Below are positions 43,368 through 52,238 of a DNA stretch of 64,000 bases, in pieces. The stretch is from positions 806,001-870,000 of the forward strand of contig NZ_QUOT01000001.1 in the NCBI RefSeq assembly GCF_003390375.1. The letters are read 5' to 3'. The translations under genes and the position numbers were made by a program. The stretch's first letter is position 1. Every line of letters begins with the position of its first letter. A model generated the notes under the pieces. That model did not search any database. It had not been told where the DNA came from and saw only the letters and a list, made by a program, of their open reading frames with translations. Source of the DNA: Thalassotalea euphylliae. Its GTDB lineage: Bacteria; Pseudomonadota; Gammaproteobacteria; Enterobacterales; Alteromonadaceae.

Positions 43368-44678
43368 ATGACTGAACAAACCTCACCACCCCGCCTCCTC
43401 AGCCTATTGCCGTTTGGCGTATTCCTCTCGCTCTTTATCGGCACGGGGATTGTCCTAACCCTGCAAGGTGTTGAATTTGCGTTTTACCAGCTGCCAGCCA
43501 GTGTTGCCATCATTCCTGCCATTATCGTTGCAATAATGATGGGGAAGGAAACGATTAGCGAGCAAGTTAACCAGTTTATTGAAGGTGCCGGCCATAGCAA
43601 TATTATTACCATGGGGGTGATTTATTTGCTGGCAGGCGCGTTTGGCATGGTTGCGAAAGCAACAGGCAGTGTTGATGCGAGTGTGCAACTGGGATTGGCG
43701 CTGTTTCCCGACTATTTAATCATTCCTGGGCTATTTATTGTTGCGGCATTTTTATCAACAGCTATGGGAACATCGGTTGGTACCATCGCCGCCATCGCCC
43801 CGATAGCAGCTGGCTTTATTGAAGCTGCAAGCCTAAGCCCGGCATTAGTTGCAGGTAGTATCATCTCCGGCGCTATTTTCGGTGACAACTTATCGATTAT
43901 CTCTGACACAACCATTGCCTCAACGCGAACACAAGGGGCGCGAATGAAAGACAAGTTCCGCGTGAACTTTAAATTTGCTCTTCCCGCCGCACTTATCTCT
44001 CTCGTGCTATTCGCTTTCTTGGGAGGTAGTGCTGACTATCAAAGCGAGCAAGCGATCGACGTAATTGGCCTATTGCCCTATGTCGTTATTCTTGGCTTAG
44101 CATTGTCAGGGGTGAACGTGTTTGTGGTTTTGCTAGTTGGTATTTTGCTAGCAGCTGCGACAGGCTTTGTCAGTAATGGCTATCAACTGTCTGCGCTCGC
44201 GTCTGATATCAACAAAGGCTTTGCTAACGTACAAGACGTATTTATTTTAGCGCTATTTATCGGTGGTTTAAGCGAGTTAGTGCGCCGCCAAGGTGGTCTG
44301 CAAGCGCTTACGGTAAGCTTAAAAAAATTAGCGGGGAAACTTAGCCCCAATAACCCAAAACGCGCCGCTGGTTTAGGTATTGCTAGCCTCGCTTTTAGTG
44401 CGAACTTTTTTACCGCCAACAATACAGTGTCAATCATTATCACAGGTGAAACAGCGAAAGAGCTCGCCGAAGATGGCAACATTAAAGCGGCAGAATCGGC
44501 TAGTTTACTGGATATTTTCGCCTGTATTAACCAAGGTTTATTGCCTTATGGCGCACAAGCCTTATTGCTTGGGGCAACTATTGGTATCTCACCAGTGGAT
44601 GTGGTGGTTTACTCGTTTTACCCGATGATTTTGTTCTTTGCTGCGTTGATTGCATTCTGGCGCATTACCAAAAACTAA
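43368..44678 (+). CDS. NhaC-family Na+/H+ antiporter
   Basis: A 436-residue inner-membrane transporter with about 11-12 hydrophobic segments. NhaC-type hallmarks are SIISGAIFGDNLSIISDTTIAS (near 165-186), FLSTAMGTSVGTIAAIAP upstream, and ANFFTANNTVSIIITGETAK in the second half. Predicted to exchange Na+ (or an organic substrate) for protons; substrate not provable from sequence. It is the second sodium antiporter in the window after NhaA. Weak Shine-Dalgarno (AGAG). A bidirectional terminator follows. Confidence 0.88.
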   Translation: MTEQTSPPRLLSLLPFGVFLSLFIGTGIVLTLQGVEFAFYQLPASVAIIPAIIVAIMMGKETISEQVNQFIEGAGHSNIITMGVIYLLAGAFGMVAKATGSVDASVQLGLALFPDYLIIPGLFIVAAFLSTAMGTSVGTIAAIAPIAAGFIEAASLSPALVAGSIISGAIFGDNLSIISDTTIASTRTQGARMKDKFRVNFKFALPAALISLVLFAFLGGSADYQSEQAIDVIGLLPYVVILGLALSGVNVFVVLLVGILLAAATGFVSNGYQLSALASDINKGFANVQDVFILALFIGGLSELVRRQGGLQALTVSLKKLAGKLSPNNPKRAAGLGIASLAFSANFFTANNTVSIIITGETAKELAEDGNIKAAESASLLDIFACINQGLLPYGAQALLLGATIGISPVDVVVYSFYPMILFFAALIAFWRITKN

Positions 44679-44696
44679 TGTTATCTTGTCTTTAGG

Positions 44697-44748
44697 CAAA
44701 GAACCTGGACAAAGAGCCTAGACAAAGCACCTGCACAAAACAGCTCCA
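44697..44748 (+). repeat. Tandem 13-bp minisatellite after nhaC
   Basis: Consecutive 13-bp units CAAAGAACCTGGA, CAAAGAGCCTAGA, CAAAGCACCTGCA (44697-44735) and a fourth, more diverged CAAAACAGCTCCA (44736-44748). It is non-coding and lies between the nhaC stop and the terminator. Confidence 0.75.
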
Positions 44749-44750
44749 TG

Positions 44751-44776
44751 AAAAAGGCTTGCTAATGCAAGCCTTT
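44751..44776. terminator. Bidirectional terminator between nhaC and the nucleotidase gene
   Basis: AAAGGCTTGC (44753-44762), loop TAAT, GCAAGCCTTT (44767-44776). Five A on the left give a T-run for the leftward gene; the right side is T-rich. Confidence 0.8.
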
Positions 44777-44870
44777 GTTATTTTCTGTGTTTGCTTTTGC
44801 TTTTAATTGGCACAAAACAATCACAATAATCTGTGTTTCGCCGCTATTTTTGACTGGACTTAATTCAACT

Positions 44871-46955
44871 TTACTTTAGTTTTAGCACGCTATCTGTAAC
44901 CACTTCTGACAAATTTTGAATTCGCGTATCTTGCTCTGCTGGCAAATCTTTTTTATCAAATGTGGCCCCTGCTTTTAAGTACAGACTTGATAAATATTCC
45001 GCCAACGCATCTTGCTCTGTACCATCATCCGTTATCGTAACCATGCCTGATTTTTGCCCCGCAACTTTAAGGTTCACAAGGTTTGCTAGCGCATCTGTTG
45101 GGAATTGATAACCATCTCCGCCGTCCACTAAAAAATCAAGCGTCACTAAACGAAATGTTTGCTTAGCAACAGACGGATCAAGTTGGCCATTTTTAACAAC
45201 AGTTACCGTATTACCACCGGGTAATGCGCCATTGCCATCTAGCACCACTAAATTTTGTACGCGCGAGTTAACCGCTTTGGCAGGGTCGAAACTAAACCGT
45301 ATACCAGCCACTTGTGGAAAACGGCCTGGGGTTGCGCCAGCGCTAGTTGCCGACACGCCATATTCAATAATCCCCTTTAACTGGCTACCGGACACCGTTA
45401 AGTTATTTAGCGCGCTGTTAAATCGCAATGCAATTTCCATATCGAGTTGGGTAACATCGCCTGATTTATTAATACCCTGTACACCTGCTGGTGGACTGCA
45501 TATGACCTTAGCGTCAGTAGAGCCAGCCGGCACCACACAAGAGCCAATTGGTGCTCGGATACCACCACCATTTTTAAGAGAAATTGCGACACTTTTATCA
45601 ATGCTTTGCGCGTAAGCTAAATTTGCATCAGCGGTAAGGTTACCCAGATTCGTTTCTTCAGTTCTTACTGACACCCGATCTCCATTTAAATATACCGAGG
45701 TATTGCCAAAAACTGTGCCTAGCTTTGCTTGCAATGCTTGGTTTAAGGTGTTGGTGATTGTTTGTACTTGTGGAATGGCGTCGGCTAGCGTTAAGTTATG
45801 CTCGATTAAGCTTTGTTTATCCGTCGCGTAAGCCCCATTAATGGTGGTATCGAGCGAGCTGGGTACCATCACGCCGTGCTGGTCAAATGTCACCACAAAA
45901 CGCCCTAAATAGGTATAATCACCATCGGTATTAACTACCACAACAGGCTCTTTTGACGCACTTTGATAAACAAGGGGATATGCCCCTTCAGCTACATCAC
46001 CGTCGCGTAACCTATCATTCTCATCAGCCAAAATGGTATTAGAGCCGCCAGCAACAATAATATCGACACCGTCAAGTAAAGGCGCAAGTTGCTGTTCAAT
46101 GGCAATTTGCTGCATATGTGCCAGTAAGATAATTTTGTTAATACCACGCTTTTTCAATGGCTCGACATGTTGTTGGATTTCGGCTGCAAGCCCAGCTATA
46201 TCATCTTCATCGGCCGGAAGTACAATCATACCGCCTGTTTTCGTGATACTGCTAAGCGCTGGTGTTGATGCGCCAACCACGCCAATCATTTCGCCATTAA
46301 CCTGAATGACCGTACTGGCAGCGACCTGCCCTACCTGATCAGTATTCATTAGGCCATTGTCAGCAATTAAAGGCGCTAAATGTTCGTCGGTAGAAAAGTC
46401 TAAATTGGCAGAAAGGTAAGGAAATTGAGCCCCCTGCCACACGTTACTGTCGCGCGTTTCAGGCGCAATTAACTCGGCAAATTCGTCTGTATTTAAATCA
46501 AGCTCATGGTTGCCGACCACAGTTGCTTGCAAACCCATAGCATTAAGGTAAGCCACATGTGCTCGCCCATTTGCAGCAACGCCTAAGATAGGAGCCAAGG
46601 AGTCATCGCCGCCAACATTGTATTCGGGGCCAGGGATCCAATTGTCACCTGAGCTCAGTACCAGAGTGTTAGCGTATTGAGAGCGGAACGAACCTAATAG
46701 TGCAGAAAAACGAACGGCATTGTTAAGAATATCGCGGCCGCCATCAATATCGGCGAAGTGCAATAGTTGTAATTGAAAGGCACCATCAGAACAATGAGCG
46801 AGTTGTTGGTTATCCTGTCCACAATATTTAACTTGATTAGCTGGCTCAACATCATCAATAGCAGCGTTATTACCTTGAAGATTTGCGTTCTCACCACAGC
46901 CCGCTAACGCCAGCACACTTAAAATGGGTAATAGTGAGCTCTTCCAGTTTTTCAT
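44871..46955 (-). CDS. Lipoprotein metallophosphatase / 5'-nucleotidase
   Basis: A 694-residue predicted lipoprotein (lipobox LALAGC, Cys20). The calcineurin-like metallophosphatase domain spans about 60-400, with VVGNHELDLN, ILLAHMQQ and GGSN; the 5'-nucleotidase C-terminal substrate domain about 430-660, with NGGGIRAPIG and LDFLVDGGDGY. The first metal motif reads FADIDGG, so the usual D-x-H is D-x-D, a variant resembling the DLEGG form I recall from a marine subfamily. Likely scavenges phosphate or nucleosides from external nucleotides or similar esters. Several Cys pairs suggest disulphides. Confidence 0.85.
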   Translation of the reverse strand: MKNWKSSLLPILSVLALAGCGENANLQGNNAAIDDVEPANQVKYCGQDNQQLAHCSDGAFQLQLLHFADIDGGRDILNNAVRFSALLGSFRSQYANTLVLSSGDNWIPGPEYNVGGDDSLAPILGVAANGRAHVAYLNAMGLQATVVGNHELDLNTDEFAELIAPETRDSNVWQGAQFPYLSANLDFSTDEHLAPLIADNGLMNTDQVGQVAASTVIQVNGEMIGVVGASTPALSSITKTGGMIVLPADEDDIAGLAAEIQQHVEPLKKRGINKIILLAHMQQIAIEQQLAPLLDGVDIIVAGGSNTILADENDRLRDGDVAEGAYPLVYQSASKEPVVVVNTDGDYTYLGRFVVTFDQHGVMVPSSLDTTINGAYATDKQSLIEHNLTLADAIPQVQTITNTLNQALQAKLGTVFGNTSVYLNGDRVSVRTEETNLGNLTADANLAYAQSIDKSVAISLKNGGGIRAPIGSCVVPAGSTDAKVICSPPAGVQGINKSGDVTQLDMEIALRFNSALNNLTVSGSQLKGIIEYGVSATSAGATPGRFPQVAGIRFSFDPAKAVNSRVQNLVVLDGNGALPGGNTVTVVKNGQLDPSVAKQTFRLVTLDFLVDGGDGYQFPTDALANLVNLKVAGQKSGMVTITDDGTEQDALAEYLSSLYLKAGATFDKKDLPAEQDTRIQNLSEVVTDSVLKLK

Positions 46956-47029
46956 TTTTCTCTCCGCAATAGCTATTTCACAAAACTAAGTCCACAAAAC
47001 AGCTAGGCCTCATTCGTAATGAGGCAAAG

Positions 47030-47302
47030 GTTAGCTACATCTATTTAACAAAACAACTGCAACACGCCGAAATTAAAAAACATTTTTGGGGACATGAAAG
47101 CTCAATACTCAACAACCAAGGGGCAGTTGCAGTTCACTGCAAAGGTGGCTCAGGTCGCACTGGGCTTGTAATCGCACTATTACTTTTGCAGCTTGGTTAT
47201 AACAAATCAGAGGTTGTGGAAATGGTGCAAGCTATTCGACCTAAAGCCTTAGTTAATCCAAGTCAAAAGGCATTTTTTGAAAGGTTTCAGCCCATTGCTT
47301 AG
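47030..47302 (+). pseudogene. C-terminal remnant of a protein tyrosine phosphatase
   Basis: On the + strand an open frame without any ATG, GTG or TTG before the motif runs to the TAG at 47300-47302. It encodes AVAVHCKGGSGRTGLVIALL, a perfect PTP/dual-specificity loop HCxxGxGRTG with catalytic Cys at codon 47138-47140. About 50 residues follow in the manner of Cdc14/KAP-like phosphatases (VQAIRPKALVNPSQKAF). The N-terminal half and start are missing; an in-frame TAG lies at 46970. The likely explanation is a gene truncated by rearrangement next to the nucleotidase gene. Confidence 0.75.
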
Positions 47303-47338
47303 ATTGCTTATACGTTTAGGACTGCTAATTGAAAACAT

Positions 47339-47375
47339 AAAAAAGGCGCTTGGTACATCAGCACTAAACGCCTTT
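47339..47375 (-). terminator. sohB terminator
   Basis: AAAGGCG (47342-47348) pairs with CGCCTTT (47369-47375); read leftward TTTTTT follows. Confidence 0.7.
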
Positions 47376-47406
47376 CAAGCTAATCAATATAAATTTGACT
47401 GCTCGA

Positions 47407-48453
47407 CTAACTAGGGAAGATACGATTGCGCTGAATTAATCGCGAGATAAAGCTATCTGCTGATATTGAAGCAGCCTTTGATAGTTTTTCCGCTAAGCCT
47501 TTTTTCGTCGCATATTTTAGGCCGACAATCTTATGAGTTTTCGCTGCTGCAAATAAATAATCGTCGCTGGTTTGAATATCATCAACTAAACCCAATGCTT
47601 TGGCTTTTGTTCCAAACCAATGTTCACCGGTAGCTACTTTGGCAATGTCTAATGACGGACGATGTTCGCTAACAAAGTCTTTAAATAACTGATGCGTTTC
47701 TTCTAGCTCTTCAACAAACTTCTCACGACCTTTGTCTGTATTCTCACCAAACATAGTAAGCGTGCGCTTAAATTCACCAGCGGTTAACTGTTCAAAGTCG
47801 ATATCATTCTTTTTCAGTAGTTTATTAAAGTTAGGCACTTGGGCGATCACACCTATCGAACCTAAAATCGCAAATGGCGCAGCAATAATTTTATTGGCAA
47901 CGCAGGCCATCATGTAACCACCACTCGCCGCCACTTTATCAACTGAAATGGTGAGTGGAATATCTCGTTGGCGAATACGATCTAGCTGTGATGAAGCAAG
48001 ACCATAACCATGCACCATGCCACCGCCTGATTCCAATTTTACAAACACTTCATCTTCAGGCTTAGCAACTGCTAACACGGCTGAAACTTCTTCACGTAAA
48101 CCCGAAACTTCTTTTGCGTCGATACTGCCATTAAAGTCTAATACAAACATTCTCGGTTTAGTTTTAGCGGCTTCGTCACTACCCTTATTCGCTTTCGCTG
48201 CTTTGGCTTTGTCTTTTTCAGCTTTTTTATCTTGTTTCTCTTTTTCTTTTAACTCGTCTTTAGTTAAAAGTGCATGAGTAACTTCTAGTTCAACGTCTTC
48301 AAAATGCTCTGATAAATCTTCGATCTCCAGCTCACCTTTACGACCCTTTTGCTTCATCGCAGCACCAGCCCCGACAGCGACGATCACCACAACCGCCAAC
48401 ACAAAAGTGACTACTTTGGCTAAGAACAAACCGTATTCGTATAAAAATTCCAA
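47407..48453 (-). CDS. sohB: Inner-membrane peptidase SohB
   Basis: A 348-residue signal-peptide-peptidase-A-type serine protease of the inner membrane. One N-terminal membrane helix (about 8-30) is followed by a Lys/Ala/Glu-rich linker. The S49 domain has LESGGGMVHGYG and the catalytic Ser in DKVAASGGYMMAC; the Lys partner is in the GEFKRTLTMFGENT region. I set the start at TTG 48453, because GGAG lies at ideal distance and the product MEFLYEYG aligns with E. coli SohB MELLSEYG; a TTG eight codons upstream is rejected. E. coli sohB adjoins yciK, which here lies beyond the VolA gene. Confidence 0.93.
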   Translation of the reverse strand: MEFLYEYGLFLAKVVTFVLAVVVIVAVGAGAAMKQKGRKGELEIEDLSEHFEDVELEVTHALLTKDELKEKEKQDKKAEKDKAKAAKANKGSDEAAKTKPRMFVLDFNGSIDAKEVSGLREEVSAVLAVAKPEDEVFVKLESGGGMVHGYGLASSQLDRIRQRDIPLTISVDKVAASGGYMMACVANKIIAAPFAILGSIGVIAQVPNFNKLLKKNDIDFEQLTAGEFKRTLTMFGENTDKGREKFVEELEETHQLFKDFVSEHRPSLDIAKVATGEHWFGTKAKALGLVDDIQTSDDYLFAAAKTHKIVGLKYATKKGLAEKLSKAASISADSFISRLIQRNRIFPS

Positions 48454-48459
48454 TGCTAT

Positions 48460-48463
48460 CTCC
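48460..48463 (-). promoter_or_regulatory. Shine-Dalgarno that fixes the sohB TTG start
   Basis: GGAG (minus strand; CTCC at 48460-48463) lies six bases before the TTG at 48453-48451. It selects this TTG over another eight codons upstream that overlaps it. Confidence 0.7.
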
Positions 48464-48540
48464 AATTTTTCTAGCAACAGCCTGCCATGGCCGTATGATT
48501 TTGACTAATGACTTTACTACTATATATGGATGTTTTAGCA

Positions 48541-48568
48541 AAAAAAAAGCTCCCAATTGGGAGCTTTT
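48541..48568 (-). terminator. Terminator of the VolA-type lipase gene
   Basis: AAAAGCTCCC-AATT-GGGAGCTTTT (48545-48568) is a perfect stem; leftward it is followed by an extended T-run matching the A tract at 48536-48548. Confidence 0.85.
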
Positions 48569-48589
48569 AGCAATATTTCTTCTTGTTGC

Positions 48590-51010
48590 TTACATCACAA
48601 CGTCGCTGTTAGTGATTGAAACTAACTGTCCCATTGTCGCAAAGAAGGTAGCCACTTGACCTTGCATCTCAGCAGTTGCTGCCGCTGTTTGTGCAGGGTT
48701 AGTTGCTTCTGGGCGAATTGACGGGTCAAGAATTGACGCATGGTGACCGTAAGTGAAGCGAACCGCACCAGAGCCTTCAGTTGTTTCGCTAACACCTGGT
48801 AGGCCAAGTAGTGCAATCGCAGCTTCAGTACCTGATAGCGGTGTTGAGCTCACCGTGTTAGGAATAACTTGGTCTGGTAAGTTATCAGCACCATTACCAA
48901 CTACTTCAATTAAGTGTGTCGGTGTTTGTGTCATCGCCACCATACCTGCGTAGTTAGCTGGGTCGCCAGCATCTGTGACAGTTTGTGCTGCAAAGGTAAA
49001 TTGTGCAAACGCACCATTTAATTCAGCTTGTTGCGCAGGCGTTAACGCTGCAAAGAAGGTATTGAACGCTTGTACAAGCTCAGCTTCACTTGGCTGGCCT
49101 GGGAAAGTTGCTGCTACAAATGCTGCGAACTCTTCTGATGTTGCTAGCGTTAAGCTTGCTTTGATCAGACCGCTAAATGCTGGTGATTCAAGCAATAAGT
49201 TGGCAACACCAACACCTGGCATCGCAAACGAAGTTGCCGATACTTTAAATAACGGATCAACCGCAGGATCTAACGGTAAGTTTGCTAATGCAACTGTGTT
49301 GATACCAGAGATAGCACCTAGTGAGTGGCCTAAGAAGTACACTTTAGAGCCGTCTAGTGAGATAGCAGCACCAGCTGCGTCAACACCGCCAGCAAAGTTA
49401 AGGCCTAAGCGTAAACCAAGTGTATCAACGGTACTTTGACGTAAGTTATCACGCGTTGTTAGCAAGTTACCTAGGTTCATGTAGTGTGTTGCTGAAACGG
49501 TTGAAGCATTTAAATCATCAACACCATCACCATCTAAATCAAAGCCACGGCTACCGTGAATTGGGTGATCAATCGCTGCCGTTGCAATACCTTGGATTGC
49601 CAATGCACCGGTAATCGCTAGCATGTCTTCTTTTCGAGAAGTAATGCCGTGCTGTAAAATAGCAACAGGCCAACCCGCTTCTGGTTGTGTTAACGCTGGT
49701 AAACCTAAGCTTGCGCGTACCGCATTAGCCACCGCCATGTCTGGCGTAGTTACTTGCACATCAAGCGTCATATCTGCGCGCTTTTCTGGCATTGGGTTGA
49801 ATTTTGTGATGTTACGCTCTGTATCTAAATCTAATACGCCACGTAAATCACGTAAACCTGGTGCAGCTAAACCTGCCGCAGCAGAAATTGCTAAACATAG
49901 GCCGTCACCTTCACTCACTGCGTCAGCCGGAATTGCACCTGGGTTTTGTGCAGCAAGACCCGCTAGCATTGCACCCGAATCACATTGTGCTTTCCACCAA
50001 TCGTTTACTGGTGCCAATGGATTTTCAGCACTTGGTGTGCCTAAGTAATATGGCAAAGTAATTGAACCTTGCATCAGGTTAGCTGCTTGGTAAACCGGTG
50101 CCAATTCAGCTGGTAGCGTTACACCTTGTGATGTTAATGCGTCAAATACCGAAATCGAGGTATCTTGAATAGCAATCGTCGGCACGTTACCTAGTTGTAA
50201 GCCCGCAGCCATCACTTGTTTAACCGTTGCAACCGCATCAACCGTTGATTGTGTGGTCATTGCCGCTGTGTAAATAATGCTAGATTTATCAACACCAGCA
50301 CCGCTTACGGCATTCTCAAAACTGTTTACTGCGCCTTGAAGTGCTAACTGAGAATCAGTGGCTAGCGGCTTAGTCGCTAAGTCTTGCTGGACAAGCTCAT
50401 AAGTAAATGAACCAGCAACTGACTTACCAGTATCGTCTTGCAATGAATCAGTTAAAACAATGAGGTAACCCGTTTTAGCTTTGAGCGGTTTTAATGGCAC
50501 AACAGCTACGGCATCGCCAGACATTTGCGAGATAAAGTCAACGCCAAATGTTAGTTCACCAACTACCTGACAAGCAGCACCTTGTGGCAGTGCAGCACAC
50601 TCTGCTGATGATGCAGTTGGGCCACCAAATTCTGTTTCAAAAATACGTACAGATGCTGGGTTCGCAACACTGTTCGCTTCTAAACTCACACCTGGCGGTA
50701 AGTCGATATCAATTCTAAATGGTTGAACGGTAGACCAACCATCAAGCGCGCTAAGCGCAAAAAATGGATCTGAAGAATCAGTAGGATCGCTAACCGGCGG
50801 GTTTAACGTACCATCAGTGGTTCCTAAGAAAAGTAAATCGTTTGGAACTGAAAGATCGCCCGCTGTTGGATCAAAAATTATACGGGCTGTTGGTGTGGTT
50901 ACAGGGCCGTTTTCTGCGACCTCTTGTTCTACATCGCGAATGGTTTCATCATCACAGCCACTTAATCCAAGTGCACCAGCGATAGCGATACTTAGTACTA
51001 GCTTTTTCAT
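48590..51010 (-). CDS. VolA/Pla-1-type lipoprotein (lyso)phospholipase
   Basis: An 806-residue predicted surface lipoprotein (lipobox LGLSGC, Cys19). The N-terminal half is a large beta-rich domain (for example DPTAGDLSVPNDLLFLG near residue 50, typical of the VolA/Pla-1 group). The C-terminal half is an alpha/beta-hydrolase: ILQHGITSRKEDML, IDHPIHGSRG and the nucleophile FLGHSLGAISG; a His near GHHASIL is a possible triad member. V. cholerae VolA releases fatty acids from host lysophospholipid, an activity inferred here only by family. It sits between sohB and yciK, which are neighbours in E. coli. Confidence 0.85.
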   Translation of the reverse strand: MKKLVLSIAIAGALGLSGCDDETIRDVEQEVAENGPVTTPTARIIFDPTAGDLSVPNDLLFLGTTDGTLNPPVSDPTDSSDPFFALSALDGWSTVQPFRIDIDLPPGVSLEANSVANPASVRIFETEFGGPTASSAECAALPQGAACQVVGELTFGVDFISQMSGDAVAVVPLKPLKAKTGYLIVLTDSLQDDTGKSVAGSFTYELVQQDLATKPLATDSQLALQGAVNSFENAVSGAGVDKSSIIYTAAMTTQSTVDAVATVKQVMAAGLQLGNVPTIAIQDTSISVFDALTSQGVTLPAELAPVYQAANLMQGSITLPYYLGTPSAENPLAPVNDWWKAQCDSGAMLAGLAAQNPGAIPADAVSEGDGLCLAISAAAGLAAPGLRDLRGVLDLDTERNITKFNPMPEKRADMTLDVQVTTPDMAVANAVRASLGLPALTQPEAGWPVAILQHGITSRKEDMLAITGALAIQGIATAAIDHPIHGSRGFDLDGDGVDDLNASTVSATHYMNLGNLLTTRDNLRQSTVDTLGLRLGLNFAGGVDAAGAAISLDGSKVYFLGHSLGAISGINTVALANLPLDPAVDPLFKVSATSFAMPGVGVANLLLESPAFSGLIKASLTLATSEEFAAFVAATFPGQPSEAELVQAFNTFFAALTPAQQAELNGAFAQFTFAAQTVTDAGDPANYAGMVAMTQTPTHLIEVVGNGADNLPDQVIPNTVSSTPLSGTEAAIALLGLPGVSETTEGSGAVRFTYGHHASILDPSIRPEATNPAQTAAATAEMQGQVATFFATMGQLVSITNSDVVM

Positions 51011-51280
51011 TGCATCTCCCCAGAGTCTAGTCTATTTATTTTTTGCTTTTATCCATTTGACTTTGTTAGCTTTTTTTCCAAAAAAATTAGAGCTTTTACA
51101 CTACTTCTGCCAACATATTAGACAATTTTTAAGCTACACAAAGTTGCACAAGAGCGCTAGCGTTTTTTTGTTTTTATCTCGCTTTTTCAATAAATCTGCT
51201 GAATCTTGGGAATTTTCACTCGTCATATCTGCTTAGTAAGCGTAAAATTACAGCACTAAAATCAATGTGATAATTACTCG

Positions 51281-52018
51281 ATGTTTGACTACACAATTCA
51301 AAATAGCTGTTTGAAAGATAAAACAATTTTGATCACTGGTGCTGGTGACGGTATTGGTAAGCAGGCAGCATTAACTTATGCCGAGCTCGGCGCGACTGTT
51401 ATCTTGCTTGGCCGAACGGTTGAAAAGCTTGAAAACGTTTACGATGAAATCGTTGCCGCAGGTAATCCTGAGCCAGCTATCGTTCCACTCGATATGAAAG
51501 GTGCGACAAAGCAACACTATATCGATATGACCAACACCATTATCGACCAGTTTGGTAAACTCGATGGCGCATTACTTAATGCCTCAGTGCTGGGTGAGTT
51601 AACCCCGTTTGTGAACATTCACGAACAAACGTTTGACGATGTCATGCAAATTAACGTCAAGGCACAAATGATGATGGCGCAAGCCCTAATTACAGCGCTA
51701 CAAAAAGCTAACAAAGCCTCGTTAGTATTTACTACCTCAACCGTTGGTGGCAAAGGCCGCGCATTTTGGGCGACTTACAGTATGTCGAAATTCGCCACTG
51801 AAGGTATGATGGAGTTAATTGCTGACGAATTCGAAGGGACGAATTTACGCACTAATGCAATTAACCCAGGTGGCACGCGCACAGCGATGCGTGCAACAGC
51901 CTACCCAGGTGAAAATCCAGACACGCTAGCAACACCTAAAGACATTATGCCGCTATACGTTTACCTAATGTCAGACGATAGCGCAGCGGTTAATGGCCAA
52001 ATATTAAAAGCGCAATAG
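51281..52018 (+). CDS. yciK: YciK-family short-chain oxidoreductase
   Basis: A 245-residue SDR-fold enzyme. The dinucleotide motif TGAGDGIG (20-27), the NAS(V) segment, Ser in FTTSTVG and the catalytic YSMSK are all present, so it should be active. It closely follows E. coli YciK (VMQ-N-V-A, INPGGTRTAMRA, TP-DIMPLY). Substrate unknown. ATG with a weak Shine-Dalgarno. In E. coli yciK neighbours sohB and btuR; btuR is not seen here. Confidence 0.92.
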   Translation: MFDYTIQNSCLKDKTILITGAGDGIGKQAALTYAELGATVILLGRTVEKLENVYDEIVAAGNPEPAIVPLDMKGATKQHYIDMTNTIIDQFGKLDGALLNASVLGELTPFVNIHEQTFDDVMQINVKAQMMMAQALITALQKANKASLVFTTSTVGGKGRAFWATYSMSKFATEGMMELIADEFEGTNLRTNAINPGGTRTAMRATAYPGENPDTLATPKDIMPLYVYLMSDDSAAVNGQILKAQ

Positions 52019-52157
52019 TGTTTGTAAGTTAGAGTTTGTAAGGTATAGAGAGTTAAGGCGCCAAGTACTGTTGCACTAGTTACTTTTTACGTTAGTTACT
52101 TTTACGTTAAGTACGTTTGCATTAATAACTGTTGTCTGCGCCTTTAATAGCAGCCAC

Positions 52158-52186
52158 AAAAAAGCCGACAATATGTCGGCTTTTTT
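52158..52186. terminator. Bidirectional terminator between yciK and fadD
   Basis: AAAAAAGCCGACA, loop ATA, TGTCGGCTTTTTT (52158-52186): a strong perfect stem flanked by A and T runs. Confidence 0.85.
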
Positions 52187-52238
52187 AGTACTACGAAATT
52201 AATTAACAGTGTTACGAAGTTCACTAATTGTAGTGGTA

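Larger units (their letters stand above)
46956..47406. other. Gap containing a phosphatase gene remnant
   Basis: This 451-bp gap between two leftward genes holds an inverted repeat GCCTCATT-CGT-AATGAGGC (47007-47025), the tyrosine-phosphatase remnant on the + strand and the sohB terminator. Near 46979-47002 CACAAAAC occurs twice. Confidence 0.7.

Noticed and set aside
44697..44748. A short CRISPR array
   Set aside because: The 13-bp units are head-to-tail without spacers and no cas gene is near.
48975..50048. Long antisense open frames opposite the VolA-type lipase gene
   Set aside because: The lipase frame has a lipobox, a GHSLG motif and a terminator; the antisense frames are Ala/Ser/Pro-rich shadows without ribosome sites.
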